Shown: piece after piece, positions 24,275-33,692 of the stretch
How positions within the stretch are numbered: the first letter of the stretch is position 1
Layout: each line of letters begins with the position of its first letter
Assembly: GCF_002896875.1 (NCBI RefSeq)
Contig: NZ_CP023278.1
Location: forward strand, 1,116,001-1,180,000
Origin: Nostoc sp. CENA543
GTDB lineage: Bacteria > Cyanobacteriota > Cyanobacteriia > Cyanobacteriales > Nostocaceae
Direction of reading: 5' to 3'
DNA length: 64,000 nt
Made by a program: the position numbers and the translations under genes
Notes under the pieces: model-generated
Told to the model about the DNA's origin: nothing
What the model saw: only the letters and a program-made list of their open reading frames with translations
Databases searched by the model: none

Positions 24275-25147
24275 ATGAATATTCAGGAGCTGCGTCAATC
24301 CTTAAAGAGCAAGTGGTTGAATTATTATGAGCAGAATCGTTCTTGGTTAGTCAAAATGAGGGTTTGGGCTAACTACGGTGGTGTACGTCGTCCTTCGTCT
24401 GGGTTTATCCTAGCAACATTATCTGTTTTAGAGCCGGATTTTGACGAAATTTTGGCTTTTGTGATGGAACTGAATAACAACCCTGATGAGATAGTTACGG
24501 CTTTAGGTCTCAATTTTAATCCTGACAAAGAACTCAGCTTAACTAATTCTCAGATGGATTTAGCCCTCACCCAGTCGGAGGAAGAACAGCAATATCCAGA
24601 GGAAGCCGTCACATCAATGGCCTTAACTGTTTATGATGCTTCCCCTGTGTCAACTAAAGAGCATAACGCTTCCAATGTAGTGGTCATGCCTACTCTACAT
24701 CAGCCAGTGCAGCAGGTGGTGGGTGGTGAACAGCCTGTAATGTCTCAAAAAACTGCCACCAATGGAAAAATGAATATTCATCCCACTATTCATAAATCAT
24801 CCTCGCCAGCAGGACAGGTATTCGCCATTACTTTAGAAGTACCGAAAAAAGACAAACCTTTAACTTCCCTAACTTTAACTACTATCAAACCCCAAAATGG
24901 CAAAGTAGTTAGTCCCTTGGCAATTACTACGGAAGTTCCTGGTAAACCGAAGACATTAATAATACCGAAACCAGTGGCGGAAATTTCCCAAAATGGGCAA
25001 TATGTCCCTAAAAAACTGTCTAAATCTACTCACAAAGTCCACTCTAAAGCTCATACAAATGCTAGTAATCTGGCTTCTTGGGTAGATGAGTTTTGTTTAG
25101 GATCTCAGTGGAATTCAGAGGAGACCATTGCTGTTCACAGAGGGTGA
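24275..25147 (+). CDS. DUF5331 domain protein
   Basis: A 290-residue cyanobacterial protein of unknown function. The conserved N-terminal domain (about 1-85) reads MNIQELRQSLKSKWLNYYEQ, then SWLVKMRVWANY, RRPSSGFILATLSVLEPDFD and LNNNPDEIVTALGLNFNP. I recognise it as the DUF5331 family. The remaining two thirds are low-complexity, rich in Thr, Ser, Pro, Lys and Val, and probably disordered. The C-terminus (ASWVDEFCLGSQW) is a short hydrophobic patch that may be an interaction motif. The start is the ATG at 24275; a TTG seven codons earlier is less likely. Heptamer arrays lie on both sides. Confidence 0.75.
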   Translation: MNIQELRQSLKSKWLNYYEQNRSWLVKMRVWANYGGVRRPSSGFILATLSVLEPDFDEILAFVMELNNNPDEIVTALGLNFNPDKELSLTNSQMDLALTQSEEEQQYPEEAVTSMALTVYDASPVSTKEHNASNVVVMPTLHQPVQQVVGGEQPVMSQKTATNGKMNIHPTIHKSSSPAGQVFAITLEVPKKDKPLTSLTLTTIKPQNGKVVSPLAITTEVPGKPKTLIIPKPVAEISQNGQYVPKKLSKSTHKVHSKAHTNASNLASWVDEFCLGSQWNSEETIAVHRG

Positions 25148-25150
25148 TAA

Positions 25151-25267
25151 CAATTCAAAATTCAAAATTCAAAATTCAAAGTCCAAAATCCAAAATCCAA
25201 AATCCAAAATCCAAAATCCAAAATCCAAAATCCAAAATCCAAAATCCAAAATCTAAAATCTAAAATC
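25151..25267. repeat. Graded heptanucleotide array, 16 units
   Basis: Units in order: one CAATTCA, three AAATTCA, one AAGTCCA, nine AAATCCA, two AAATCTA and a partial AAATC. Variant units are grouped in blocks, consistent with local duplication of mutated units. Confidence 0.95.
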
Positions 25268-25303
25268 GGTATAACTGTCAATTAGGAAGTTGTATCTTTC
25301 CCA

Positions 25304-25350
25304 TCATTGCTTCGCTTTGCTCTCTATGAGACGCTACGCGAAAGCAATGA
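25304..25350. repeat. Small palindromic dispersed element
   Basis: TCATTGCTTCGC at 25304-25315 pairs with GCGAAAGCAATGA at 25338-25350 (one bulged A). The loop contains CTCTATGAGACGCTAC, which recurs as CTCTACGAGACGCTAC at 27061-27076. Confidence 0.7.
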
Positions 25351-25518
25351 CAATTTATTTTTAATTATGCCTGCCTACTTATTACTGATAATCTGTAGCT
25401 GATTTTCTTAAAGATTTCTTCCAGATTATCGCTTCTAAATCACATTGATAATTCCGAATTGCCATACATTCACGCTGTAGTTTTCTTTCAAGAAGATATT
25501 TACAGACACAACAATAAT

Positions 25519-26997
25519 ATGGCACAGATTAACGGCACAATGATGCAATATTTCCACTGGTACATCCCTAATGATGGCAATTTGTGGAACAAAGTAGAGT
25601 TTTCCGCCGCAGAATTAGCAGAAACAGGTTTTACAGCTTTGTGGCTACCACCAGCCTATAAAGGATTTGCCGGTGCGTATGATGTAGGGTATGGTGTTTA
25701 CGATTTATTCGACTTAGGTGAGTTTGATCAAAAAGGCTCTGTCAGAACAAAATACGGTACACGTCAGCAATATATTGATGCGATTAAATCTCTGCAAACG
25801 CATGGTGTACAAGTTTATGCAGATGCAGTGCTAAATCATAAGATGGGTGGTGATGGAGTAGAAACACCAAAAGCAACACCTTTTCCTCAAGATAACCGCC
25901 TGAATCCTAAAGGTGGGTTGCAAGAAATCAAGACCTACTCTCATTATTATTTCCCAGGAAGACAAGGCAAATATTCTAATTTTGAGTGGCATTGGTGGCA
26001 TTTTGATGCAGTTGATTATAACGAATATAACAGTGGCGATCGCAGCACGATTTATTTACTAGAAGGCAAAAAATTTGATGATTATGTAGCCTTAGAAAAC
26101 GGCAATTTTGCCTATTTAATGGGTTGTGACCTCGATTTTCAAAATGATTGGGTAAGGGGTGAAATCACCTATTGGGGTAAGTGGTATCTTGAGCAAACAA
26201 ATGTCAACGGTTTCCGTTTAGATGCCATTAAACATATTGCCGCTTGGTTTTTTCCCCAATGGATAGATGAACTAGAACGCCACGCTGGTAAGGACTTATT
26301 CTTTGTTGGAGAGTATTGGTACAACGATGTGAATACTCTGCTTTGGTATGTTGATACTGTTCGGGGCAAAATGTCAGTTTTTGACGTACCACTACATTAC
26401 AACTTCCATCAAGCCAGTAAATCTGGAGGCAATTATGATATGCGCCGGATTTTAGATGGCACAATGATGCAAAAACGTCCTACCCATGCTGTCACCTTTG
26501 TCGAGAATCATGACTCACAACCATTACAAGCATTGGAATCTGTAGTTGAACCTTGGTTTAAACCCCTAGCCTACGCCATTATTTTGTTAAGACAAGAAGG
26601 TTATCCTTGCGTCTTTCATGCCGATTACTACGGTGCAGAATATGAAGACTGGGGAAGAGATGGCAACCTCTACAAGATTTTTATGCCCTCTCACCGTTGG
26701 ATAATCGATAAGTTAATGTATGCACGCAAGCATTATGCTTATGGGCCACAATACGATTATTTCGACCATTGGAATACTATCGGCTGGACTCGCTTAGGTG
26801 ATGAAGATCATCCCCAAGCAATGGCTGTAATTATGAGTGATGGTGCAGCAGGTAATAAATGGATGGAAGTCGGTAAACCCAACACAAAATTCGTTGATTT
26901 AACACAGCACATCAAAGAACCTGTATACACCAACGAATGGGGTTGGGGTGAATTTCGTTGCTTAGGTGGTTCTGTATCAGTTTGGGTACAAGAATAA
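25519..26997 (+). CDS. Cytoplasmic alpha-amylase (GH13)
   Basis: Hydrolyses internal alpha-1,4 bonds of glycogen or maltodextrin. The 492-residue product has no signal peptide and starts MAQINGTMMQYFHWYIPNDG, typical of the cytoplasmic amylases of GH13 subfamily 5. The four conserved regions are present: DAVLNHK (102-108), GFRLDAIKH with nucleophile Asp235, GEYW with acid/base Glu265, and FVENHD with Asp332. The C-terminal beta domain ends SVSVWVQE. The ATG at 25519 is chosen over an in-frame TTG 20 codons upstream because the family begins at this point. Likely role is glycogen mobilisation. It stands alone between repeat-rich gaps. Confidence 0.93.
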   Translation: MAQINGTMMQYFHWYIPNDGNLWNKVEFSAAELAETGFTALWLPPAYKGFAGAYDVGYGVYDLFDLGEFDQKGSVRTKYGTRQQYIDAIKSLQTHGVQVYADAVLNHKMGGDGVETPKATPFPQDNRLNPKGGLQEIKTYSHYYFPGRQGKYSNFEWHWWHFDAVDYNEYNSGDRSTIYLLEGKKFDDYVALENGNFAYLMGCDLDFQNDWVRGEITYWGKWYLEQTNVNGFRLDAIKHIAAWFFPQWIDELERHAGKDLFFVGEYWYNDVNTLLWYVDTVRGKMSVFDVPLHYNFHQASKSGGNYDMRRILDGTMMQKRPTHAVTFVENHDSQPLQALESVVEPWFKPLAYAIILLRQEGYPCVFHADYYGAEYEDWGRDGNLYKIFMPSHRWIIDKLMYARKHYAYGPQYDYFDHWNTIGWTRLGDEDHPQAMAVIMSDGAAGNKWMEVGKPNTKFVDLTQHIKEPVYTNEWGWGEFRCLGGSVSVWVQE

Positions 26998-27027
26998 AAC
27001 CAATTCGCAGTTCGCAATTCGCAATAC

Positions 27028-27088
27028 AGCAAGCTACGCAACAATGCTCCCGCCTTGTTTCTCTACGAGACGCTACTCGTAGCTTGCT
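27028..27088. repeat. Small palindromic dispersed element
   Basis: AGCAAGCTACG at 27028-27038 is the perfect inverted copy of CGTAGCTTGCT at 27078-27088. The inside holds CTCTACGAGACGCTAC, shared with the element at 25304-25350. It lies just after the amylase gene and just after an AATTCGC heptamer cluster (27003-27024). Confidence 0.7.
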
Positions 27089-27122
27089 TACACTCTCCAC
27101 TCAGCACTGCTCACTCCTCACT

Positions 27123-27161
27123 CAGCACCGGCTAAACGCCGCGCTACCGCTAACAGCACTC
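27123..27161 (+). repeat. 39-bp dispersed repeat, copy C
   Basis: CAGCACCGGCTAAACGCC ... CCGCTAACAGCACTC, 39 bp, same orientation as copy A. It lies between the convergent amylase and caspase-GUN4 genes, 1 bp from the caspase gene end. Confidence 0.9.
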
Positions 27162-27162
27162 A

Positions 27163-29343
27163 TCACTCAGCACTCATAATTCCCAACAAAGCCTCACATA
27201 ATTGCCACCAAGAGGCAGTGGCGATCGCACTATGCCATTCCCACACACCTAAAACTTTGACTCGCCAAACTGGTGCAAAAAAGCCGTAATATGGTAAATA
27301 TCCTGCGGGGGCGTTGTCATCAACGATGAAATTGGTGTAATTTACCCAAGCATCTTTCTCACGCCATCCTACGCGATGACCAAAATCAATACAGGTTTCG
27401 GCGGCGGCGGCTTTTTTGTTGCCAATCATTAATCCCATCACGGGATCATTAGGACTATTGCTTTGTAAACTCTGCCAGATGCGCTGCTGCACGCTAAAAC
27501 CAAAGCGTCCTTGACTGTATTTCACCCACAGTTTATCTATCGTCAATAACTCTGTGCGGGGAAAGTTTGCTAGACTTTCTAAGTCTAAGTGGCCTTGTTG
27601 TTCGCGATGAGCCACCTTTAGCATCAAGTTTGTCGTTTCTCCATCCGCCTCTAACCATCTTTGAGCTTTTAATAAGTCTCGCAAGGTTGTATAGTCTACA
27701 CCCACAGAGGAACTTAAATCATCGCTATCCTCTTGATTTTGACTAACACTCTCACCTACTACTAAGGTAGTTTCCGGTAAAACTTCAATGATGCCTTGGG
27801 AACCAGATAACCAAAAATACAACTGATTATCTGTGGCGGCTAAATCTAATTGTAATTGGGTAATTAATCCGGCGGCGGTTAATCCTGTATGGGCAGTTGT
27901 GGGAGTTAAAATCTTCTGCACAGCCGTAGCAAATTGTTCTGGTTGTGTAGCTGGGGTAGCACAAGCAATGAAACATTGACCGATTTCTGTTCCTAATTGC
28001 AATTCTTCTACCCACTCCCGCAACGATGCCACACCAATAGCAGCTTGTCCAGCACAATCTAAAATAATAATCTGCTGGGAAGTGCAACGGCGTAATTGTT
28101 TTCTCAGCCAGGAACGATTAATAGTAATATCATCCGCTAACACAAAGACGGCTTCGCTGTTTGGTGTTTCCTGAATTTTACCCCGCAGATATAACAACAC
28201 GGTGGCGGTGTCTATGTTAGTAGCCGCATCAGGGGAAGATTCCGCAAAAGATTCTGACAGCAGACATTTTTGAATGGCTTTGTGAATATCTGCACTGGCG
28301 TTTTTACCGCCCACAGTCCAAGAATTAGTGGTAAAGTTCCCTGTTGTTTGGAAAATACTGCACAAAGCAGAAGGGGTGGTGCTTTTAGGGAGTCCTTCTA
28401 CAATCAGTGCTTGTCGTGGATGTCTGGTAATACTTTTGGGGAGGGGTTTAATCCCTAAAATCACTTCCCCCACACCTTCAACAATACGCTTGGGTGTTTG
28501 GGAGGGATATTCAGCATGGATGGAATTTTCCCCCCGACCTTTTTTGAGTTGGTTAATGACTCGTAATTGCTGATTGGCTTTTTGAATATAGGCTACAGTC
28601 TGTTGATAAACATAATGGTATAAATTATCAGCTGCAATGATGCCTTGAGAATCTGCCGCTTCTCCCCGTAATCCCTGAATTAAATAGTATGTAAATACAC
28701 CATGTCCTAAGTGTGGAAATTCCCAAGATTGCTGCTGGCGATCGCAAGATAATAAAGCGTAAAATCCTTTTTGTTTGCTGGCGCGTTGTCGCAATACCTC
28801 TACTAACTCCGGTGTAGGGTTAAAATCGGCCGATGTTGCGCCTCTTGCCCCCAAAAAGCTCAAATTACCACTATGACAAGCATCCAACCAAACTAATTGT
28901 TGCCCAGCCGCACAATCAGCTAACACCTGTAATAATTCTTGTAACTTTAAGCCTGTATTAATTAAGTCGTCTGTTTGAGTATCTTGGAGACATAACACCA
29001 CCTGTTTACTCGATGGCTCAAGCATCCCATGTCCAGAAAAGTAAAACAAAATAGTGTCATTGGGTTTAGTTGCAGCCGCCATTGTTTTGAGACTCAAGCG
29101 TACATTCTCCAACAAAGGCTGTTCACCAAAATCATGGTAAATTTTTAACTCTCTTTGGGGGAATCCTTGAGTTGCTGCATCTAATGCTATTCCTAAACCC
29201 TGACAGTCTACAGCAGGGTAACGCAAACTAGATATTTGCTCATCCTGATATTGATTCACTCCTACCAACAACAGCCACAGTTTTGCTGTACCTGCCTCTA
29301 AAGCAACCGTTGAATTACTGGTACGAACACCGATAGGACACAT
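27163..29343 (-). CDS. Caspase-like peptidase / degenerate caspase-like domain / GUN4 fusion
   Basis: A 726-residue protein. Residues about 20-290 form a C14 caspase-like (orthocaspase) domain with catalytic His105 in FYFSGHG and Cys156 in LDACHSG. Residues about 305-490 look like a second copy of the fold that has lost the dyad: VLLYLRGK replaces LFYFSGHG, and IILDCAGQA replaces VWLDACHSG. Residues about 549-695 are a GUN4 domain (LRDLLKAQRWLEAD, LTIDKLWVKYSQGRFGFSVQQRIW, HRVGWREKDAW), which in Gun4 proteins binds protoporphyrin IX and Mg-porphyrin. A plausible role is proteolysis controlled by tetrapyrrole level. The start is the ATG at 29343; a TTG 15 codons upstream is less likely. It is transcribed convergently with the amylase and stands alone. 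Confidence 0.88.
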   Translation of the reverse strand: MCPIGVRTSNSTVALEAGTAKLWLLLVGVNQYQDEQISSLRYPAVDCQGLGIALDAATQGFPQRELKIYHDFGEQPLLENVRLSLKTMAAATKPNDTILFYFSGHGMLEPSSKQVVLCLQDTQTDDLINTGLKLQELLQVLADCAAGQQLVWLDACHSGNLSFLGARGATSADFNPTPELVEVLRQRASKQKGFYALLSCDRQQQSWEFPHLGHGVFTYYLIQGLRGEAADSQGIIAADNLYHYVYQQTVAYIQKANQQLRVINQLKKGRGENSIHAEYPSQTPKRIVEGVGEVILGIKPLPKSITRHPRQALIVEGLPKSTTPSALCSIFQTTGNFTTNSWTVGGKNASADIHKAIQKCLLSESFAESSPDAATNIDTATVLLYLRGKIQETPNSEAVFVLADDITINRSWLRKQLRRCTSQQIIILDCAGQAAIGVASLREWVEELQLGTEIGQCFIACATPATQPEQFATAVQKILTPTTAHTGLTAAGLITQLQLDLAATDNQLYFWLSGSQGIIEVLPETTLVVGESVSQNQEDSDDLSSSVGVDYTTLRDLLKAQRWLEADGETTNLMLKVAHREQQGHLDLESLANFPRTELLTIDKLWVKYSQGRFGFSVQQRIWQSLQSNSPNDPVMGLMIGNKKAAAAETCIDFGHRVGWREKDAWVNYTNFIVDDNAPAGYLPYYGFFAPVWRVKVLGVWEWHSAIATASWWQLCEALLGIMSAE

Positions 29344-29680
29344 ATTCAAAATTATCCCTAAATCAGCAACGTCTAAAGGGAATTCCAACTATAAGAATAT
29401 CCCATCACTTTGCGGAAGCAGGGGGAGCAGAGGAGAAAAATTAATCACTCAGCACTGGCTAAACGCCACGCCACCGCTAACAGCACTCCTCACTCTCATT
29501 GATGACTTTTAATGTTTGTTTTAGTGATTAATACTACAAATAAGTATATTTACACTACCAAAATTTCTATGTAAATATTACTATGAATTCAATAGAAAAG
29601 TATTTAATCATACAGCGATTTTATTTCGCTTTGATCAAAAACAACAGAAGGATTATCTGTCTATAGAGTCGCATTTTCCA
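29344..29680. other. Divergent promoter region with dispersed repeat
   Basis: The 337 bp between the caspase-GUN4 gene and the histidine kinase gene contain copy D of the 39-bp repeat and AT-rich sequence. The reading frame of the kinase is open upstream of its ATG for about 150 bp but contains no ATG, GTG or TTG. Confidence 0.6.
29450..29488 (+). repeat. 39-bp dispersed repeat, copy D
   Basis: CAGCACTGGCTAAACGCC ... CCGCTAACAGCACTC, 39 bp. Confidence 0.9.
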
Positions 29681-32200
29681 ATGTTTAACACCATATCTGA
29701 CGCTATTTGTGTAAAAAACCGTCAACATCAGTTCATATTGCTGAATGATGCCTATTGTCACTTAATGAAATGTAACCGAGAACAATTAATTGGCAAATCT
29801 GATTATGACTTGTTACCCACAGCATTAGCAGATATTCTCTGGGAGCAAGATGAATTAATTTTTACTCAAGGCATTGATTCAGAGCATGAAGAACAATTGA
29901 CTGATGATGATGGTGTAATACGTTGGGTAGTCACTAAAAAATGCTTATTTGAGGATGAAAACCACAATCGCTTTTTGCTCACGACAATACATGACATCAC
30001 AGCTAGGAAACAAGCAGAAGCAGCATTAGCAGAAAAAGCTTCTCTAGCGGCATTTCGGGTAGAGATAAATTCTGCAATTACCCAAAGTTACAACCTACAA
30101 ACTACACTCAAGTGTTGTACCGATGCAATGGTGAAGCATTTAAAGGCTGCCTTTGCACGTATCTGGACGCTAAACGCAGCAGAAAACGTCTTAGAACTCC
30201 AAGCCAGTTCCGGAATTTATACTCATATCGACGGGGATCATAGTCGTGTTCCCGTGGGTATGTTTAAAATCGGCTTAATTGCTGAAGAACGCCAGCCTTA
30301 CTTGACTAATGAAGTTTTAACTGATCCCCGTGTAGGGAATAAAAGTTGGGCAAAAGAACAAGGGATAGTAGCTTTTGCGGGATATCCTCTAATTTTGGAT
30401 GGGAATTTAATTGGCGTGATGGCGATGTTTTCTTATCAGGCCTTACCTGAATCAATCATAGAAGCCTTAAATTTAGCTGCCAGTGAAGTGGCGTTGGGTA
30501 TCAAGCGCATACAGATAAAACAAGCCCTCAAGGAAAGTGAAAGTAAGCATCGTCACTTGGTAGAAAATTCCCAAGATATAATTTGGTCACTAGATGTTCA
30601 AGGGAATTGGACATTTGTCAATCCGGCGGTTAAAAGCATCTATGGTTATCAGCCAGAGGAAATGATTGGTCGTCACTACAGTGAATTTGTACCACCAGCC
30701 GCAATTGACCAAGAATTAGAAATTATTTCCCGTCTACTAGCAGGAGAGTGTTTAGGTAATTATGAAACACTGGTTTTAGCTAAGGATGGTAGTACGCTGA
30801 ATTTATTGTGTCATGCGATCGCCCTCAAGGATGACGAAGGGCAAATAACCGGAATTACTGGTACAGCTACTAACATTACCCAAATTAAGCAAGCCGAGGT
30901 CACGCTGCGCCGCACTAATGCCATACTCCAAGCACAACAAGAAGCTGCCATCGATGCTATTTTAGTGATTAATGAAAATCGCCAGGTAACTTCATATAAT
31001 CAGAGCTTTTGTAAATTATGGCAGATTCCTGGGGAATTAATTCAGACTGGTAGCGATCGCCTACTTCTAGAATGGGTAATCAACCAACTAGAAAACCCAG
31101 AAGAATTTCTGGCTAAGGTAGAGTACCTCTACAATCATCCAGACGCACGCAGCCATGATGAAATCAGACTTAAATCTGGCAAAATTTTTGAACGATATTC
31201 AGCCCCAGTTGGTTCTAGCACGGGAGAATATTTTGGTAGGATCTGGTATTTCCGCGATATTACCGCACGTAAACAAGCAGAAATAGCTCTACGCAACTCA
31301 GAAACACAACTGCGTCAACAAACCCAAAAACTTCAACAAACACTCAAAGAATTACAACATACTCAAATTCAGCTAGTTCACAGTGAAAAAATGTCTAGCT
31401 TGGGTCAATTAGTAGCAGGAGTAGCGCACGAAATCAACAACCCTGCCAGCTTTATTTACGGCAACCTCAATCACATTGATGACTATACACAAGAGTTACT
31501 ATCACTCTTGCAACTATATCAAAAAAACTATCCCCAACCAGTACCAGCAATTGAAGATTTTACCAATGCCATTGAGTTAGAATTTTTAACACTAGATTTG
31601 CCCCGACTCATAAAATCCGTGAGGTATGGCTCAGAACGGATTCGAGATATTGTCATTTCTTTGCGAACCTTTTCTCGTTTAGACGAAGCCGAGATGAAAG
31701 TAGTGAATATTCATGATGGCATCGATAGCACTTTGATGATTTTACAAAATCGCCTCAATCGTAATCATCAACGTCCAGAAATAACAGTAATTAAAGAGTA
31801 TGGGGATTGTCCGTTAGTTGAATGTTATGCGGGGCAACTAAACCAAGTTTTTTTAAACATCCTCAATAATGCCATTGATGCTGTAGATGAATCATTATGT
31901 AGCAAAACTAAAGCCAAACCACAAATTTGCATCCGCACTCAATTAATCAATTCTCATCAAGTTAAAATCAGTATTATTGATAACGGTTTAGGAATACCAG
32001 AAGCGTTAAAAAAGCAGATATTTGACCCTTTCTTTACCACTAAGCCCGTAGGTAAAGGTATAGGGATGGGATTAGCAATTAGCTATCAAATTATTACAGT
32101 CAAACATGGTGGTTCTCTAGAATGTTTATCACTTCCCACAGGTGGAACTGAATTTGTAATTACCATACCTTTACAGCAAGAGATGGCTACTGTGAGGTAG
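29681..32200 (+). CDS. Soluble PAS-GAF-PAS-PAS sensor histidine kinase
   Basis: An 839-residue hybrid-free histidine kinase without TM segments, so probably cytoplasmic. Domains in order: PAS (about 1-105, DITARKQAE at the end), GAF (about 125-275), PAS (about 285-405, VENSQDIIWSLD start), PAS (about 412-535), a short coiled coil (537-570), HisKA with phospho-acceptor His583 in VAGVAHEINNPAS, and an HATPase domain with N-box LNILNNAIDAVD, G1 DNGLGIP, F-box FDPFFTTK and G2 GMGLAIS. The GAF domain contains no obvious CxxH bilin motif. No response regulator gene is adjacent, so it is an orphan kinase. The PAS domain begins almost at the ATG, so a longer protein from a non-standard start is possible. 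Confidence 0.9.
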   Translation: MFNTISDAICVKNRQHQFILLNDAYCHLMKCNREQLIGKSDYDLLPTALADILWEQDELIFTQGIDSEHEEQLTDDDGVIRWVVTKKCLFEDENHNRFLLTTIHDITARKQAEAALAEKASLAAFRVEINSAITQSYNLQTTLKCCTDAMVKHLKAAFARIWTLNAAENVLELQASSGIYTHIDGDHSRVPVGMFKIGLIAEERQPYLTNEVLTDPRVGNKSWAKEQGIVAFAGYPLILDGNLIGVMAMFSYQALPESIIEALNLAASEVALGIKRIQIKQALKESESKHRHLVENSQDIIWSLDVQGNWTFVNPAVKSIYGYQPEEMIGRHYSEFVPPAAIDQELEIISRLLAGECLGNYETLVLAKDGSTLNLLCHAIALKDDEGQITGITGTATNITQIKQAEVTLRRTNAILQAQQEAAIDAILVINENRQVTSYNQSFCKLWQIPGELIQTGSDRLLLEWVINQLENPEEFLAKVEYLYNHPDARSHDEIRLKSGKIFERYSAPVGSSTGEYFGRIWYFRDITARKQAEIALRNSETQLRQQTQKLQQTLKELQHTQIQLVHSEKMSSLGQLVAGVAHEINNPASFIYGNLNHIDDYTQELLSLLQLYQKNYPQPVPAIEDFTNAIELEFLTLDLPRLIKSVRYGSERIRDIVISLRTFSRLDEAEMKVVNIHDGIDSTLMILQNRLNRNHQRPEITVIKEYGDCPLVECYAGQLNQVFLNILNNAIDAVDESLCSKTKAKPQICIRTQLINSHQVKISIIDNGLGIPEALKKQIFDPFFTTKPVGKGIGMGLAISYQIITVKHGGSLECLSLPTGGTEFVITIPLQQEMATVR

Positions 32201-32597
32201 ATAAATGTTCGTGAAACATCTCTAATAGCATTGAATCACAACTAAACCAACTGATAGGTAAACCATTTTATGCTGATGAGTTCCCAATCAAGGTTTATGC
32301 GTACCCATACCCTATTTATTATGGGATAAATCACCCTTTTATTTGCTCCAAGAAGTAGTATGGCAATAATGTATTAAATCAGGCGATTTAAAAAACCAAA
32401 AATATAGACTCAAAGCAAAAATTGATCTATTACTTCTGTAGAAATATTTTTTAACGGCATTGTCAACAGGAGATTATCTGAGTTACAACTGATACAACTC
32501 AAGTTTGCTACTATTTCTTGTAGTCTCATTTATAAAAGACTGCAAAGCTATCTGTTGCAACTATAAATTTTTGTTTACATTATTTAATGTAACACCG
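32201..32597. other. Intergenic region, nothing recognised
   Basis: 397 AT-rich bp between the histidine kinase and the nuclease-like gene. The nuclease frame is open from 32505, but residues before the ATG at 32598 look non-genic. No repeats or RNA genes seen. Confidence 0.5.
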
Positions 32598-33692
32598 ATG
32601 TCTTTATTTACAAAATTACTCAATCTGCATTCAGGCAGTCAACCACTAGAAGACTTTTTTACTGAAGTTATTGCCTATTTTCTAGACCTCAACCAGCATA
32701 TTTTAATTAATTGGTTAAAAGAAAATTCAATTATTAATGATGATGATTATAATATCCAACTGTCAACGCAAAAGTATTATGAACCACTTAAACACCATCA
32801 ACATGGTAGCCAAATTGATATTGTATTGGAATTAGAAAATGATTTCAAGACAGATGTCATATTTATTGAATCTAAAATAGGTTCTACAGAAGGATGTGAA
32901 CAGTTAAAGAGATATGCGGAAATTTTAAGTAATCTAAGCTATCCTAAACAGCGAACTCTAATATATATTACTCGTGATTATGATCCTAAACAAGAAATTA
33001 AGGATTGTGTAGAAAAATTAATTCCGAAAGTAAATTTTATTGAATTGAGATGGTATCATTTTTATGGTTTTTTAATAAAAAATACTACTGATATGCTATC
33101 AAAAGAAATATTGCGCTTTATGGAGGTTCATGGAATGTCTCATACTAATCAACTTTCATCTACTGACATATTAACAATGATTAATTTTAAAAAAACTTTC
33201 AATTTTATGGAAGCCACCCTCAATGAAGTAGTCAAAACAAAGATGAAGACAATTTTTGCAGGATACGTAAAGGGTGAGGTTGATAGTTTATATCAATGGA
33301 AGTCTCAAGATAGATATATCATTGGAACTCATTTGTCACCGAAGAGATGGGATGTTTGGTGTGGTGTTGGGTACTTCGGATTAAATCCTGATAGTTTAAC
33401 TGAATACCCATATGTAGGTCTACTTTTAGAAGTATCCCCCACTTTTATTAACCGGAAAGAGATTATTGGATTTATGCAAAAAATTCTCAATGTTAAACAA
33501 TATTTATGGGTTGCAGATAACGTGAGTGATTTACCAGTATGGTCAGGTATTTATTACCGCAAAAGCTTAAGAGAGTTTTTATCGCAAGAAGACCATCTGT
33601 CTTCCCTAAAAACGTTTTTATTGGATTCAATTGAAGCATTAGAAGTTGTTCAAAGAGAATTTGATTTCCCTTGGGAAACATTAAAATCATAA
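32598..33692 (+). CDS. PD-(D/E)XK nuclease-like protein
   Basis: A 364-residue protein from the ATG at 32598 (MSLFTKLLNLHSGSQPLEDF). The first 120 residues show the layout of a PD-(D/E)XK nuclease: helix with Glu19 and Glu24 (PLEDFFTEVIAYFL), strand with Asp74 (SQIDIVLELE), strand with Glu91 and Lys93 (VIFIESKIG), and a helix with Gln102 (QLKRYAEIL). This is the PD-(D/E)XK family-4 type found in unclassified defence or housekeeping nucleases. The C-terminal 250 residues are not recognised; they contain an aromatic-rich beta region (WDVWCGVGYFGLNP, PYVGLLLEVSPTF). The base composition is more AT-rich than neighbours and no partner gene is adjacent. A defence role is only a possibility. Confidence 0.7.
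   Translation: MSLFTKLLNLHSGSQPLEDFFTEVIAYFLDLNQHILINWLKENSIINDDDYNIQLSTQKYYEPLKHHQHGSQIDIVLELENDFKTDVIFIESKIGSTEGCEQLKRYAEILSNLSYPKQRTLIYITRDYDPKQEIKDCVEKLIPKVNFIELRWYHFYGFLIKNTTDMLSKEILRFMEVHGMSHTNQLSSTDILTMINFKKTFNFMEATLNEVVKTKMKTIFAGYVKGEVDSLYQWKSQDRYIIGTHLSPKRWDVWCGVGYFGLNPDSLTEYPYVGLLLEVSPTFINRKEIIGFMQKILNVKQYLWVADNVSDLPVWSGIYYRKSLREFLSQEDHLSSLKTFLLDSIEALEVVQREFDFPWETLKS

Larger units (their letters stand above)
25148..25518. other. Intergenic region with heptamer array and palindrome
   Basis: Of 371 bp, 117 bp are a heptamer array (25151-25267), and 25304-25350 is a foldback element. The remaining 170 bp directly upstream of the amylase should hold its promoter; I see no clear consensus. 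Confidence 0.6.

Noticed and set aside
25151-25267. Heptamer array considered as a CRISPR
   Set aside because: Units are 7 bp and contiguous without spacers.
26958-27179. 73-codon frame after the amylase
   Set aside because: Consists of AATTCGC heptamers, a palindrome and the 39-bp repeat.
29681-32200. Histidine kinase considered a phytochrome
   Set aside because: The GAF domain has no visible bilin-binding Cys-His motif and there is no PHY domain.
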